Of a stretch of 64,000 bases of DNA, positions 36,866 through 48,221 are shown in pieces. Source of the stretch: Anadara kagoshimensis (Eukaryota > Mollusca > Bivalvia > Arcoida > Arcidae); the NCBI GenBank assembly GCA_021292105.1, contig CM037864.1, positions 4,746,413 through 4,810,412 on the forward strand, written 5' to 3'. A model generated the notes under the pieces. It was not told the origin of the DNA and did no database searches. It saw nothing but the letters and a program-made list of their open reading frames with translations. The translations under genes were made by a program, and so were the position numbers. Position 1 is the first letter of the stretch. The number at the start of each line of letters is the position of its first letter.

Positions 36866-38520
36866 TTAACTTACGTGTTTGAAGACATTTGGTGTGGTCG
36901 TTCAAAGCTTTGCTGTTCCTAACCAAACAGTTGATGAAAATTTCAAATGCTAATAACATTTTATAATAGAATAAAGTTTTAATTTAAACCACTTCTTTTT
37001 CATACTTTATAACAAAACATAACATAAATTAAAAATATTTCCCATTACACAAGGTAATGTTTATGCTAGACAACCTCTAGCAGTTACAGACCCTTGATTC
37101 ACTGGGCACTGGTTGTAAAATGTGTTTGAGCCCATCAGAAGTCTTCTGCCGGTAACCACATCATCTGGCACCATTTTTGCCATTTTACACAGTCTCCGTT
37201 CATAGTTCGTGTGATTTTTTTTTACTGTTCTCTATATAATAGTATGTTTCTCTTATTTTGTGTTTTCTACTTTTATTCGTTTTTTGTTTTTGTTTCTTGT
37301 TCTTGATTGCATTTCTTATAGCCAAGTTATAATGGCATTGCCTTCTGGGAAATATTTTGGATTGGAAGCATTCTTGTCAATAGATATTAACAAAGACATA
37401 TCCAAAAAAAAAACACCAGAAAAATTAACAGGAACGGAAAACGTTTATTAAAATTTATGGGGTTTTTCAGAAGGAGATTTGATCTTATACACTTTTATCA
37501 TTTAGAGGGTAAATCATTAGATCTGATAGGCAAAAAGACAATTTTAAGTAATACTCATAAAGCAGTATAAGTAAAAGTAGAGCGCTATTGCCAAATTTAT
37601 TGACCAATTACTAGTAAGCCAGAAAACTGGTTAATATAAGAGTTTTATTCTTGTTTCAGGATCCTAATACGTAAAATTTGTTCTATAGTTATTCATTAAT
37701 TTTAATTTTTAAGTAAAATATTGTTTAAACTAACCAATTATGTACATCATTGTCTTTCGATGACACTTGTTGTTTTTACACGGTATAAATTACGTCATCA
37801 GCAAGAATGGCATGAGTTTTGGGATTATTCGACTGAAATGATTCATTTTCAGAAAAAACATAGAATTTAAAAATTTAAATGACGTAGATTTTCCTAGTAA
37901 ACACACATCTGACTCATTGATATGTAACACAAAAACTCATATCTATCATAATAAAACAATAAAACATTTCAATTTCTGTGAAATTAACCACTTAGGGCAA
38001 AATGATTTCAAAAGAAACGTTTTAAAAATATTCCTATATACTTGCTTTCCCTAGCGATTGTACATTGAACTTTGAGACCAAAGTCCATCAGCTTAATTAC
38101 AATAAGAACAGTAATTCCAAGCAATTTAATAACCACTGTCTCTGGACAATACGTTATCCAATTTTAACAAGTGAAGCCAGAGGTTAGCAATTGTTCAAGA
38201 AATCGTTTATACAATCTTCCCAAAGACACCTGGGTATTTCTATTGTATAACCAACTGTTTGAGCATGTGGAATACAACTCATAGCACACATGTACAACGG
38301 CCTCTTTTCTTCTTTTTACTCTAGAGGCGCTTTCTAGGTTCGAATTGTTTAAGAAATCGTATATATAATCTTCTGAAAGACACCTGGGTATTACTATTGT
38401 TATAACCAACTGTTTGACCGAATGTAATTCAAACCACAGTACACATGGACTACAGTCTCTTGCATTTTTGAAAGCTTGCACTTCCATCCATCTAGATACG
38501 AATTCTAGTTGAGTTGTTGG
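36866..38520. other. intergenic DNA with a diverged direct duplication
   Basis: AAATCGTTTATACAATCTTC..AGACACCTGGGTATT (38201-38240) recurs as AAATCGTATATATAATCTTC..AGACACCTGGGTATT (38355-38395), an approximately 150-bp direct repeat. No gene was found. Confidence 0.5.
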
Positions 38521-38525
38521 TTTAC

Positions 38526-38636
38526 ATAACATAACATAATAACAATAACATAACATAACATAACATAACATAACATAACATCATAACATAACATAACATA
38601 ACATAACATAACATAACATAACATAATATAACATAA
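38526..38636. repeat. (ACATA)n pentanucleotide microsatellite
   Basis: About twenty ATAAC-type units with a few phase breaks. Confidence 0.95.
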
Positions 38637-38659
38637 CATTACTTCTATTTCAAAGATTA

Positions 38660-38900
38660 ATTTCTGTATGGAAAGTCCATGTTCAAACCATGTAAAAACT
38701 TTGAAAACTGGTAAATTCAATTAAAAATGTGGGCTAGCTATATTCGCCACGGAAGTAACCAAAATTGAGAATGAAAGGAACAGGGAACTATGTTAATCAA
38801 ATATATCCGGGATAACTTTTGACACAGTGCAATCATACTTATTTACAGTATTGTGATGGTGTCCATTAAACGTTTGAGGGCCTTGATAAGCCTATGTTTG
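38660..38900 (-). repeat. family A dispersed repeat, minus orientation, diverged
   Basis: AGTCCATGTTCAAACCATG, GGCTAGCTATATTCGCCAC, GGGAACTATGTTAATCAAAT and ACAGTATTGTGATGG keep the family order. It abuts the 61-bp satellite. Confidence 0.65.
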
Positions 38901-38986
38901 TAATACCGCCGAGTCGTAATGGCAAATGGAGAAAAAATGGAGAAAAACCAAGAAATCATTTTTCAAAGCATATAGTCAACGTTTTT

Positions 38987-41921
38987 CATAGCAGTGAGGT
39001 CATGTGCCACAGAATATAAAAGTCTCTTATTGTGGTACAATGTCTGTCATAGCAGTGAGGTCAGATGCCACGGAATATAAACGTCTCTTATTGTGGTACA
39101 AAATCTGTCATAGCAGTGAGGTCAGGTGCCACGGAATATAAAAGTCTCTTATTGTGGTACAATATCTGTCATAGCAGTGAGGTCAGGTGCCACGGAATAT
39201 AAAAGTCTCTTATTGTGGTACAATATCTGTCATAGCACTGAGGTCAGGTGCCACGGAATATAAAAGTCTCTTATTGTGGTACAATATCTGTCATAGCAGT
39301 GAGGTCAGGTGCCACGGAATATAAAAGTCTCTTATTGTGGTACAATATCTGTCATAGCAGTGAGGCCAGGTGCCACGGAATATAAAAGTCTCTTATTGTG
39401 GTACAATATCTGTCATAGCACTGAGGTCAGGTGCCACGGAATATAAAAGTCTCTTATTGTGGTACAATATCTGTCATAGCAGTGAGGTCAGGTGCCACGG
39501 AATATAAAAGTCTCTTATTGTGATACAATATCTGTCATAGCACTGAGGTCATGTGCCACGGAATATAAAAGTCTCTTATTGTGGTACAATATCTGTCATA
39601 GCAGTGAGGTCAGGTGCCACGGAATATAAAAGTCTCTTATTGTGGTACAATATCTGTCATAGCAGTGAGGTCAGGTGCCACGGAATATAAAAGTCTCTTA
39701 TTGTGGTACAATATCTGTCATATCACTGAGGTCAGGTGCCACGGAATATAAAAGTCTCTTATTGTGGTACAATATCTGTCATAGCAGTGAGGTCAGGTGC
39801 CACGGAATATAAAAGTCTCTTATTGTGGTACAATATCTGTCATAGCAGTGAGGCCAGGTGCCACGGAATATAAAAGTCTCTTATTGTGGTACAATATCTG
39901 TCATAGCAGTGAGGTCAGGTGCCACGGAATATAAAAGTCTCTTATTGTGGTACAATATCTGTCATAGCAGTGAGGTCAGGTGCCACGGAATATAAAAGTC
40001 TCTTATTGTGGTACAATATCTGTCATAGCAGTGAGGCCAGGTGCCACGGAATATAAAAGTCTCTTATTGTGGTACAATATCTGTCATAGCAGTGAGGTCA
40101 GGTGCCACGGAATATAAAAGTCTCTTATTGTGGTACAATATCTGTCATAGCAGTGAGGTCAGGTGCCACGGAATATAAAAGTCTCTTATTGTGGTACAAT
40201 ATCTGTCATAGCAGTGAGGTCAGGTGCCACGGAATATAAACGTCTCTTATTGTGGTACAATATCTGTCATAGCAGTGAGGTCGGGTGCCACGGAATGTAA
40301 AAGTCTCTTATTGTGGTACAATATCTGTCATAGCACTGAGGTCAGGTGCCACGGAATGTAAAAGTCTCTTATTGTGGTACAATATCTGTCATAGCAGTGA
40401 GGTCAGGTACAAGGAATATAAAAGTCTCTTATTGTGGTACAATGTCTGTCATAGCAGTGAGGTCAGGTGCCACGGAATGTAAAAGTCTCTTATTGTGGTA
40501 CAATATCTGTCATAGCACTGAGGTCAGGTGCCACGGAATATAATCGTCTCTTATTGTGGTACAATATCTGTCATAGCAGTGAGGTCGGGTGCCACGGAAT
40601 GTAAAAGTCTCTTATTGTGGTACAATATCTGTCATAGCACTGAGGTCAGGTGCCACGGAATGTAAAAGTCTCTTATTGTGGTACAATATCTGTCATAGCA
40701 GTGAGGTCAGGTGCCACGGAATATAATCGTCTCTTATTGTAGTACAATATCTGTCATAGCACTGAGGTCATGTGCCACGGAATATAAAAGTCTCTTATTG
40801 TGGTACAATGTCTGTCATAGCAGTGAGGTCAGGTGCCACGGAATATAAAAGTCTCTTATTGTGGTACAATATCTGTCATAGCACTGAGGTCAGGTGCCAC
40901 GGAATATAAAAGTCTCTTATTGTGGTACAATGTCTGTCATAGCAGTGAGGTCAGGTGCCACGGAATATAAACGTCTCTTATTGTGGTACAATGTCTGTCA
41001 TAGCAGTGAGGTCAGGTGCCACGGAATATAAACGTCTCTTATTGTGGTACAATATCTGTCATAGCACTGAGGTCATGTGCCACGGAATATAAAAGTCTCT
41101 TATTGTGGTACAATATCTGTCATATCACTGAGGTCAGGTGCCACGGAATATAAAAGTCTCTTATTGTGGTACAATATCTGTCATAGCAGTGAGGTCAGGT
41201 GCCACGGAATATAAAAGTCTCTTATTGTGGTACAATATCTGTCATAGCACTGAGGTCATGTGCCACGGAATATAAAAGTCTCTTATTGTGGTACAATATC
41301 TGTCATAGCACTGAGGTCATGTGCCACGGAATATAAAAGTCTCTTATTGTGGTACAATATCTGTCATAGCAGTGAGGCCAGGTGCCACGGAATATTAACG
41401 TCTGTTATTGTGGTACAAAATCTGTCATAGCACTGAGGTCAGGTACCATGGAATATAAAAGTCTCTTATTGTGGTATGACAATATCTGTCATAGCAGTGA
41501 GGTCATGTTCCACGGAATATTAACGTCTCTTATTGTGTTACAATATCTGTCATAGCAGTGAGGTCATGTGCCACGGAATATTAACGTCTCTTGTTTGTGG
41601 TACAATATCTGTCATAGCAGTGAGGTCATGTGCCACGGAATATTAACGTCTCTTGTTTGTGGTACAATATCTGTCATAGCAGTGAGGTCATGTGCCACGG
41701 AATATTAACGTCTTTTGTTTGTGGTACAATATCTGTCATAGCAGTGAGGTCATGTGCCACGGAATATTAACGTCTCTTGTTTGTGGTACAATATCTGTCA
41801 TAGCAGTGACGTCATATGCCACGGAATATAAAAGTCTCTTATTGTGGTACAATATCTGTCATAGCAGTGAGGTCATGTGCCACGGAATATTAACGTCTCT
41901 TGTTTGTGGTACAATATCTGT
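38987..41921 (+). repeat. 61-bp satellite array, about 48 copies
   Basis: Each unit reads CATAGCAGTGAGGTCAGGTG, then CCACGGAATATAAAAGTCTC, then TTATTGTGGTACAATATCTG and T. The 2935 bp equal 48.1 units. Variants alternate between CAGTGAGG and CACTGAGG. Units after about 41390 read AATATTAACG and many have the 1-bp-longer TTGTTTGTGG form, so the right edge is a distinct subfamily. There is no coding potential beyond frame accidents. Confidence 0.97.
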
Positions 41922-41934
41922 CGAATGTTATATG

Positions 41935-42175
41935 CAAACAACTTTGACCTGTCCGTTTGACCTTTTATTTGGAATATTCATATAGGAGGGTCCAACCAAT
42001 AAATGGGTAGCGTTAAGATCCAAGTTAATACATACGCAGAGCACAGGTGTACTCTAAGCGGTGACTATATCTCATGATGTATACAAAATAAACACCTGTG
42101 CTCCCTATACATAAATGTATTTGGTCCGTGATAAATATTTAAATAAAAGGTCAAGCGGACAGGTCAAAGTTGTTT
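41935..42175. mobile_element. family D MITE
   Basis: The left end AAACAACTTTGACCTGTCCG (41936) and right end CGGACAGGTCAAAGTTGTTT are exact reverse complements, and the match extends another 13 bp with mismatches (TTTGACC/GGTCAAG). The element is about 241 bp, joins the end of the 61-bp satellite, and has a second copy at 45801-46020. Confidence 0.88.
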
Positions 42176-42200
42176 ACCTTTTTTTATAATATTTATTGTG

Positions 42201-42596
42201 TTGTGTATTATTGTCTAGGGTGTTCATTTGTTGTGGTTGTGTATTATTGTCTAGGGTGTTCATTTGTTGTGGTTGTGTATTATTGTCTAGGGTGTTCATT
42301 TGTTGTGGTTGTGTATTATTGTTTAGGGTGTTCATTTGTTGTGGTGGTGTATTATTGTCTAGGGTGTTCATTTGTTGTGGTTGTGTATTATTGTCTAGGG
42401 TGTTCATTTGTTGTGGTTGTGTATTATTGTTTAGGGTGTTCATTTGTTGTGGTTGTGTATTATTGTCTAGGGTGTTCATTTGTTGTGGTTGTGTATTATT
42501 GTCTAGGGTGTTCATTTGTTGTGGTTGTGTATTATTGTCTAGGGTGTTCATTTGTTGTGGTTGTGTATTATTGTCTAGGGTGTTCATTTGTTGTGG
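42201..42596 (+). repeat. 36-bp minisatellite, 11 copies
   Basis: The unit is TTGTGTATTATTGTCTAGGG then TGTTCATTTGTTGTGG, repeated exactly eleven times (396 bp), with only C/T or T/G point variants. It sits directly beside the family D MITE. Confidence 0.97.
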
Positions 42597-42619
42597 TTGC
42601 GAATTTTAGTAGTCTTCAT

Positions 42620-44069
42620 GGGATATACAAATTTCCGGTGACTGTCTTGAGTTTTTAACTTAAACCCGATCTCTATGGGCTCAATATCTGTCTTGAAATA
42701 TGTAATAAATATTTCTATAGAGGTCATTAGCACCAGTATAGACATCCCTTAAGTAATTCATTGACTTTTCTAAAATGTTGTTTACACTTCCAAAAATATT
42801 CTGACCTTTAGAAGAATTAAAAACAATCATAAACCACCATGTGTAATTGTTTAGCTTTAAGATATGACAACTTACAGGAATTGAGAAGAATAAACTACAG
42901 CGCAGACCTGTCGAAAGTTTAACATTGGGCGAGCTCAATTGCCGACTGGTCGAGATATGGATTAATACATAAATCATTCTCACAAGCACAGTTTTATTAC
43001 ATTAATTGCAATTGCATAAACTTGATTAAGAAAAAATCAACATTTACCCGTGGTATATCGTCGAATAATACACGGACCGGAATTTACATGCGGAAGAATA
43101 TACCAAGAGGTGGCGTGCCACGGGAAAATTTTGATTATTTCAATTCTAAAACGACTTAAACAAAAAGGAATGAAATAAACATTACGAACTCTTTCTTCGA
43201 AAGTACATTTTACAATTAATTTGTAAAAAGGTTTATTAAAACAATTTGACTGTTGAGATTTCCGCCATGTATGATTTATGATGAAAATTACGTCACAACC
43301 ATACGCCTGCTGCTCATGGTACATAAATCTTTGGCGGTGTACATGGGGCCGTGTAACCTGCTAAAATCCTATATAACTTAAATTATACCAGGACTGCCTC
43401 TCTTCGTGTTTTATATGAAGGAAATTGCGGGTCATATAAGAATTGCAACCAAGTGCCTTATTTATGCAAACATTCCACACCTGAGTAGATTAAGCCAGCT
43501 GTCATGCCGACAGCTTAAAAAACAAAACGTTTGGTCAATAAACCTAGACCTAAGTCCTCATCCAGTTTTAATGGTTTCTATTAAATAGTCCAACTTCATC
43601 TGTGTTTTGTCTTCTCTTGTTTGTTTTGTTTCATTCATTTGCTGCTTCGTAGTCTTAGTTTCATTTGCTTTTTGTTGGTTTAAAATGAACTGAAAAACTC
43701 GTGACTACTAGTTAGTCGACCTAAAGATTTGAATTATGTTATTCTTAATTATATTTCCGTTTGACGTCACATAAAAGTAATTTTCAACATGAATAGGGTC
43801 AATGCCGAGGACATGTTTTCAGTTAAACGATTCTTGGTTGAAATAACAAACTTCGTAAACACTTTTACGAAGAACGTTTAAAATAGCACATGCTACGACC
43901 AGCTAGTAAAACGCGCACATATGTATAGTCAATCATTAGCAATGCACACGAATGTGATATTATTTTGAAAACATGTCATTTCAAATCATTGCAGATAGTT
44001 TCATATCATGTATTGTGCTTAGTGACCAATACAGCAGACCTTCTCTTAATCATACATTGTACATATGTA
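42620..44069. other. intergenic DNA with a family B end fragment
   Basis: A left-end fragment GCAGACCTGTCGAAAGTTTA lies at 42901-42930, extending to about 42965. The rest is AT-rich, and I found no supported exon. Confidence 0.45.
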
Positions 44070-44250
44070 TCTGATAAAACTTTTTTTTGACGGCCGTCAT
44101 CACAGTATTGTAAATAAGTATGATGCCTCTGTATACAAAATTACCCTGGATATATTTAACGTCCTATAGTTCCATGCCGCTGTCATTATTATGTTTAATT
44201 TTGATTATGGAGATATTTCATGATGATGAGGTGCTTCCCCTTATGTTATT
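44070..44250 (+). repeat. family A dispersed repeat, 5' part
   Basis: GACGGCCGTCATCACAGTAT, AAATTACCCTGGATATATTT and ACGTCCTATAGTTCCATG. It breaks off before the conserved core. Confidence 0.7.
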
Positions 44251-44267
44251 ACAAACCACAGCTTGAC

Positions 44268-44335
44268 TAGTCACATCGGGTTCTAACACATAACTGATGA
44301 ATCAGCAGTCTGATTTCTAACCACTCGGCCATATG
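44268..44335 (-). repeat. tRNA-Leu/Ser-like pseudogene or SINE head
   Basis: On the minus strand ATGGCCGAGTGGTTAGAAAT is an excellent pol III A box, and GTTAGAACCCG lies where the B box belongs but is altered (RGTTCRA not kept). No intact acceptor stem was found. Confidence 0.45.
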
Positions 44336-44876
44336 TTTTCACTTCTTTAAATATTGTCTTTAAGCAATGCCAAACTAGTTTATGTGTTTCAGATCTAAAC
44401 GATAATTTATGTCATTCTCCCTACTTTTGTTGTTTGCTTAAATGATTCGATATATAACAACCATTGAATAAGGTCATCCGAGTTAATAATTTCTAAATAA
44501 CAAACTACAAGTCCCCTTAAATATTAAAAAAAATATTCCAATTATTTTGCAGCTATATCAGTTTATGCCTAAACGATAAACACATCATTCTGTCAGTGTC
44601 TTTAACAACATCTAAAAGGATAGAACGGTTTTCGATTATTTCTGCAAAGAAGTATCACTTTAACTGCATCATCACGCCTTTCTCTTAAAATCAAATTGAT
44701 AGCAACACTTCAATGTTTAATGATCGTTAAGATACGAACGGTTTCCAAATTAATGTTTACAGAAAGTTTAAACCATAATGTCTAGCTAAATGCAAATGAA
44801 AATAAGATAAATATCTGACACACAATCTTGTCGTTGCTGCTGCTACTGTTGTGGTCGTTGTTGCTTTTGCTGGCAA

Positions 44877-45118
44877 ATTTGCTTTGGTTCAGAATGAGAT
44901 GTTATCTTTGTATCCAAAAATATCCTTGATATATTCCCCTATTACCAAATTATTTCATTTGCTTTGGTTCAGAATGAGATGTTATCTTTGTATCCAAAAT
45001 ATCCTTGATATATTCCCCTATTACCAAATTATTTCATTTGCTTTGGTTCAGAATGAGATGTTATCTTTGTATCCAAAATATCCTGGATATATTCCCCTAT
45101 TACCAAAATATTTCAATC
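44877..45118 (+). repeat. three-copy 80-bp tandem repeat derived from family A
   Basis: GCTTTGGTTCAGAATGAGAT starts at 44881, 44961 and 45040. Each unit then has TATCCAAAATATCC..GATATATTC, which matches the family A segment CCAGGATTACCCTGGATATA. Confidence 0.85.
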
Positions 45119-45375
45119 ACAATTTTTATTTCACACGTGTCTAGCTAAACAGGGGGAGGTGCTAACTCTTTTGGATTACCCGGCTTCAATTCCTTGGGCC
45201 AAAATTGTGAAACCAAAATTTCTTCAAGGGATTAAAAAACATCCAAAGGACCAAAAATATAATTAACCAAATAAGTTAATTGGTGGAATTTCATCTGTTT
45301 AACTAAATGTGCCGGTTTCAAAGTTTTTACTTTGGATTTTGGATTGTGATTTAGAAATGGATTGGTGTGTTTATG
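45090..45375 (+). repeat. family A dispersed repeat continuing from the 80-bp repeats
   Basis: CACACGTGTCTAGCTAAACA, a GGAGGTGCTAACTCTTTTGG core, a non-family insertion (about 45190-45290), then the terminus AAAGTTTTTACTTTGGATTT. Confidence 0.65.
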
Positions 45376-45800
45376 TTACATTAATAAAAATATTAAGAGG
45401 TGTGCTCTTCCTGCCGTCCATTCATGTATATATTTCAAAAGAATATCGTTCTTCGGATAAAGGATCGAACGTCAAAAATTGGGAACAACTCTACAAGTCT
45501 AATTCATTTAAAAACCCCATGCCATGTTTGCCTTTTTCCTGAACTTTGGTGTTAATCGATTCAGTTTCGTTTTATTTGGCCACCCAAGTTAATTGTTTCT
45601 TGAGTAAGCAGTGGCACGCTTCCTATACTGTTTTGATTAACTCTAAAGCCAGATCTCTACATCGGTATTATTATGTTTGTAGCTCAAAACAAAATTGAAA
45701 GCAATGTAATGATTGTCATGATACGCACGGTTTATACGGTATGAATAACATTTCTAACTTACCGAAAATATAAACAAAACCAATATCTGATTGTATAAGA

Positions 45801-46020
45801 AAACAACATTGACCTGTCTTCTTGACCTTTAATTAGGAATATTCATATTGGACGGTCCATCCAATATATGGGTAGTTTTAGGATTCACAGTTACTACATA
45901 TAAACAATGCTTGTTTCCCATTATTTAGATGGAAGATACACCTGTGTCTCCTGTACGTAAAGTTACTGGTTCATCATCAATGTTGAAATTAAAAGTCAAG
46001 CGGACAGGTCAATGTTGTTC
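45801..46020. mobile_element. family D MITE, second copy
   Basis: AAACAACATTGACCTGTCTT at the left and AGCGGACAGGTCAATGTTGT-type sequence at the right (AAGCGGACAGGTCAATGTTG). It shares inner blocks GGAATATTCATAT and ACACCTGTG with 41935-42175. Confidence 0.8.
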
Positions 46021-46528
46021 GGCTCTGTTATCTATAACGACGTTGTTGTTATTGTATGAAGCGATGGTGTGCGGGTCAATGTATTCGTATTCCAAAGCTT
46101 AATATTTGATTAAAATTGTTGATAGTTTTCCAGATAATTAACCACTTAAGTATTCCTATGGACCTGTGACCTTGACCTTAAATCATATTGCCTTCATTAT
46201 CGTTATATCAGGTTATAGTTGCACAATCGCCAAATTTGGGTAATTGTTAGCGAAACTAAGAATAAACATTTGTGAAAAACTAAGTATTTAATACAAATGC
46301 TATAATCTTAAAGTCATTTTTCAAAATAGCACCGTAAATTCCTAAATATTTTCAAAATTAACAAAATTAATACGATGTCCTAAATGAAGTAAAACTTGAA
46401 TGTTCGCAAAACCGGGGCCTGTTTATATTAACCAAGAAATAATTTATCTATCGGCGAGAGACATTGACTTTTATGTCTTTGACAAAATGTTGTTTTGTGG
46501 TTTTTCAATTCTGCAATTTGTTTTTCAG

Positions 46529-46668
46529 AAACTCGCTGCTGGATCGTTAACGTTCGTTAAAGCTTATTCTAACGGGCAAGCAAATAGTGCCATAGACAGC
46601 CTGGAACAAGAACTAGAAGCAGAAATAAAGAGAGATACAAAGACCGAACCCCAGGAAGGATGTGCCAG
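46529..46668 (+). CDS. candidate internal exon, acidic helical segment
   Basis: A strong pyrimidine tract and CAG acceptor end at 46528, and a consensus donor CAG|GTAAGT follows 46668. Only one of the three frames is open across all 140 bp. It reads KLAAGSLTFVKAYSNGQANS, then AIDSLEQELEAEIKRDTK and TEPQEGCA, ending in phase 2. The middle looks like a short amphipathic, possibly coiled-coil helix. Both splice signals and the balanced codon use make this the best unassigned exon in the window. I do not recognise the family and cannot find its neighbouring exons. Confidence 0.45.
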
Positions 46669-48004
46669 GTAAGTGAGTTACATAAACAAATGTCATCATC
46701 TAAAGAACTCCTGAAACCAATTTGAATAGAGCTTCCATACAGGTGGTCTTAATAAAAATGTCTATGTAATGCTAGGTAGCCCTATTCAATATTAATGATT
46801 TAGACAATAATACGAACAAACTGGCTAAAGCTGTGCAAAGAAAAGGGAATTGTGGGCTGGCGGATTTGTATAGAATTGCTTCACACCAGTAAAGTGTATT
46901 TTCCATCTAACTTTTAAACTGTTTGAACATACATTGTAATTTACAGTTTTAAGCAAAAACTGATGTCAAGAAAGATTTTTATGGTGCTGAAATAAAGTGA
47001 GAAAAAGACAGAACTCATTACGGAATTGCATAGCAAGTTATTTCCTACCGCTTGTAATGTTTACGTGTAAGAGTGGAAACCGTCAGAATTATTCGTAAAA
47101 CTTGAGTTGAAAAACTACATTGTTCTTTGCTTGATGAACAAGTTTTCGCTCAAAATTGAACCTTATTTCATGTTCAAAATTATTATATTCGATAAAATCC
47201 TATTTCCACGAATACTAGTACCATGTACCGGACCTTCCTACATAAAATAGCGAACATGTAACGAATGAGATTTAATCTCCCTTATTTAGTGATGGTTATT
47301 TGGACATTGTAATTAATTGCATGTGCGTCATTTATGGAATAAACATCTTACCACACAATGGGGTCAATTAAAATATTCACTTTCTAATGATAAATAATTG
47401 CGGTGTCTCCTTGTTGGATATTGTTGTAATTTTCTTCAAGGAAGAGTTTTTAAACAGCGTTAATTTCGATGCCTTCCTTACTTATCGAAGTGCGTTTGTA
47501 TAAACATAGTCATAAAACAACTCTTATAGAAAGAAACATGAAAGAGTCTGAACAGATAAATATCAATGTTGGTATTTTAATATAGAGATACCGAGTTTAT
47601 CTACGCTAAATCGCTTCAAAATAAAAACTAACATTCTCTTTTTAATTCTCATAACGTTTATATTATAGACCGCAATTATATACAGAGTCAATGAAAATTT
47701 TGAAAGCATGTTATTTTGGTTGGATAAGAAATGATTTTCAAATGTAAAGTTATCAAAAAACTTCCTTTTGTAAATCCCTATTTCGAAGGCATGCACAGAT
47801 GAAAGTTCCTCCTATCGATAAACTTCGATTTTAAACATAGAAGAAAAGCCTCACGTTTTAGCAAAACATCAACATTTCTGGTATATATATCTGCATAAAA
47901 AATGCGCAGTCTTGCAAAAAACACTCGGTCTTACTGGGAGAGGATTTACGTTAGATGTATGGATGCAAAACTTAATTATACCCACTGCAAACTAGTTTGA
48001 AGGT
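46669..48004. other. DNA 3' of the candidate exon, no further exon seen
   Basis: I searched for a following exon in phase 2 and saw none convincing. AT-rich, no repeats of note. Confidence 0.35.
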
Positions 48005-48180
48005 ATATAGGAATCACCAAGTCTGTCAGCTGTCTGTCCGTGTAAAATCTAGTCCGGACAATATCTCATAACTGCTTCGGACAACTGCCACAAAAATTTA
48101 CATGAATAATCTTCATGGTTCAAAGGTCTGTCATGACCTTGAAACCATTGCAAGGTGATATTGGAAAGGTAAAGATCACG
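48005..48180. repeat. probable old interspersed repeat
   Basis: GTCTGTCAGCTGTCTGTCCG followed by AGTCCGGACAATATCTCAT and CTTGACC-type text resembles repeats common in mollusc introns. This is from recall; no second copy is in the window. Confidence 0.3.
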
Positions 48181-48196
48181 GGAAAAATTAAATACT

Positions 48197-48221
48197 GGGG
48201 CGGGGTGGGGTGGGGTGGGGG
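48197..48221 (+). other. canonical G-quadruplex motif
   Basis: Five runs of four or five guanines separated by single C or T bases. This fits the G3+N1-7 rule strongly and stands out in AT-rich surroundings. Confidence 0.85.

Noticed and set aside
38164-38571. 135-codon minus-strand frame
   Set aside because: Formed from a 150-bp direct repeat plus the ACATA microsatellite.
38987-41921. CRISPR-like regular array
   Set aside because: Units are whole-length repeats without unique spacers, and the surroundings are eukaryotic (introns, MITEs).
40285-41985. Frames in the 61-bp array
   Set aside because: 61 is not a multiple of three, so frames pass through only two or three units before stopping. 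They show no coding signal.
42170-42658. 162-codon hydrophobic frame and a QQMNTLDNNTQP-repeat frame on the other strand
   Set aside because: Product of the 36-bp minisatellite, open in several frames at once.
43406-43588. 60-codon plus-strand frame with arginine- and leucine-rich text
   Set aside because: No flanking splice sites of quality and no family resemblance.
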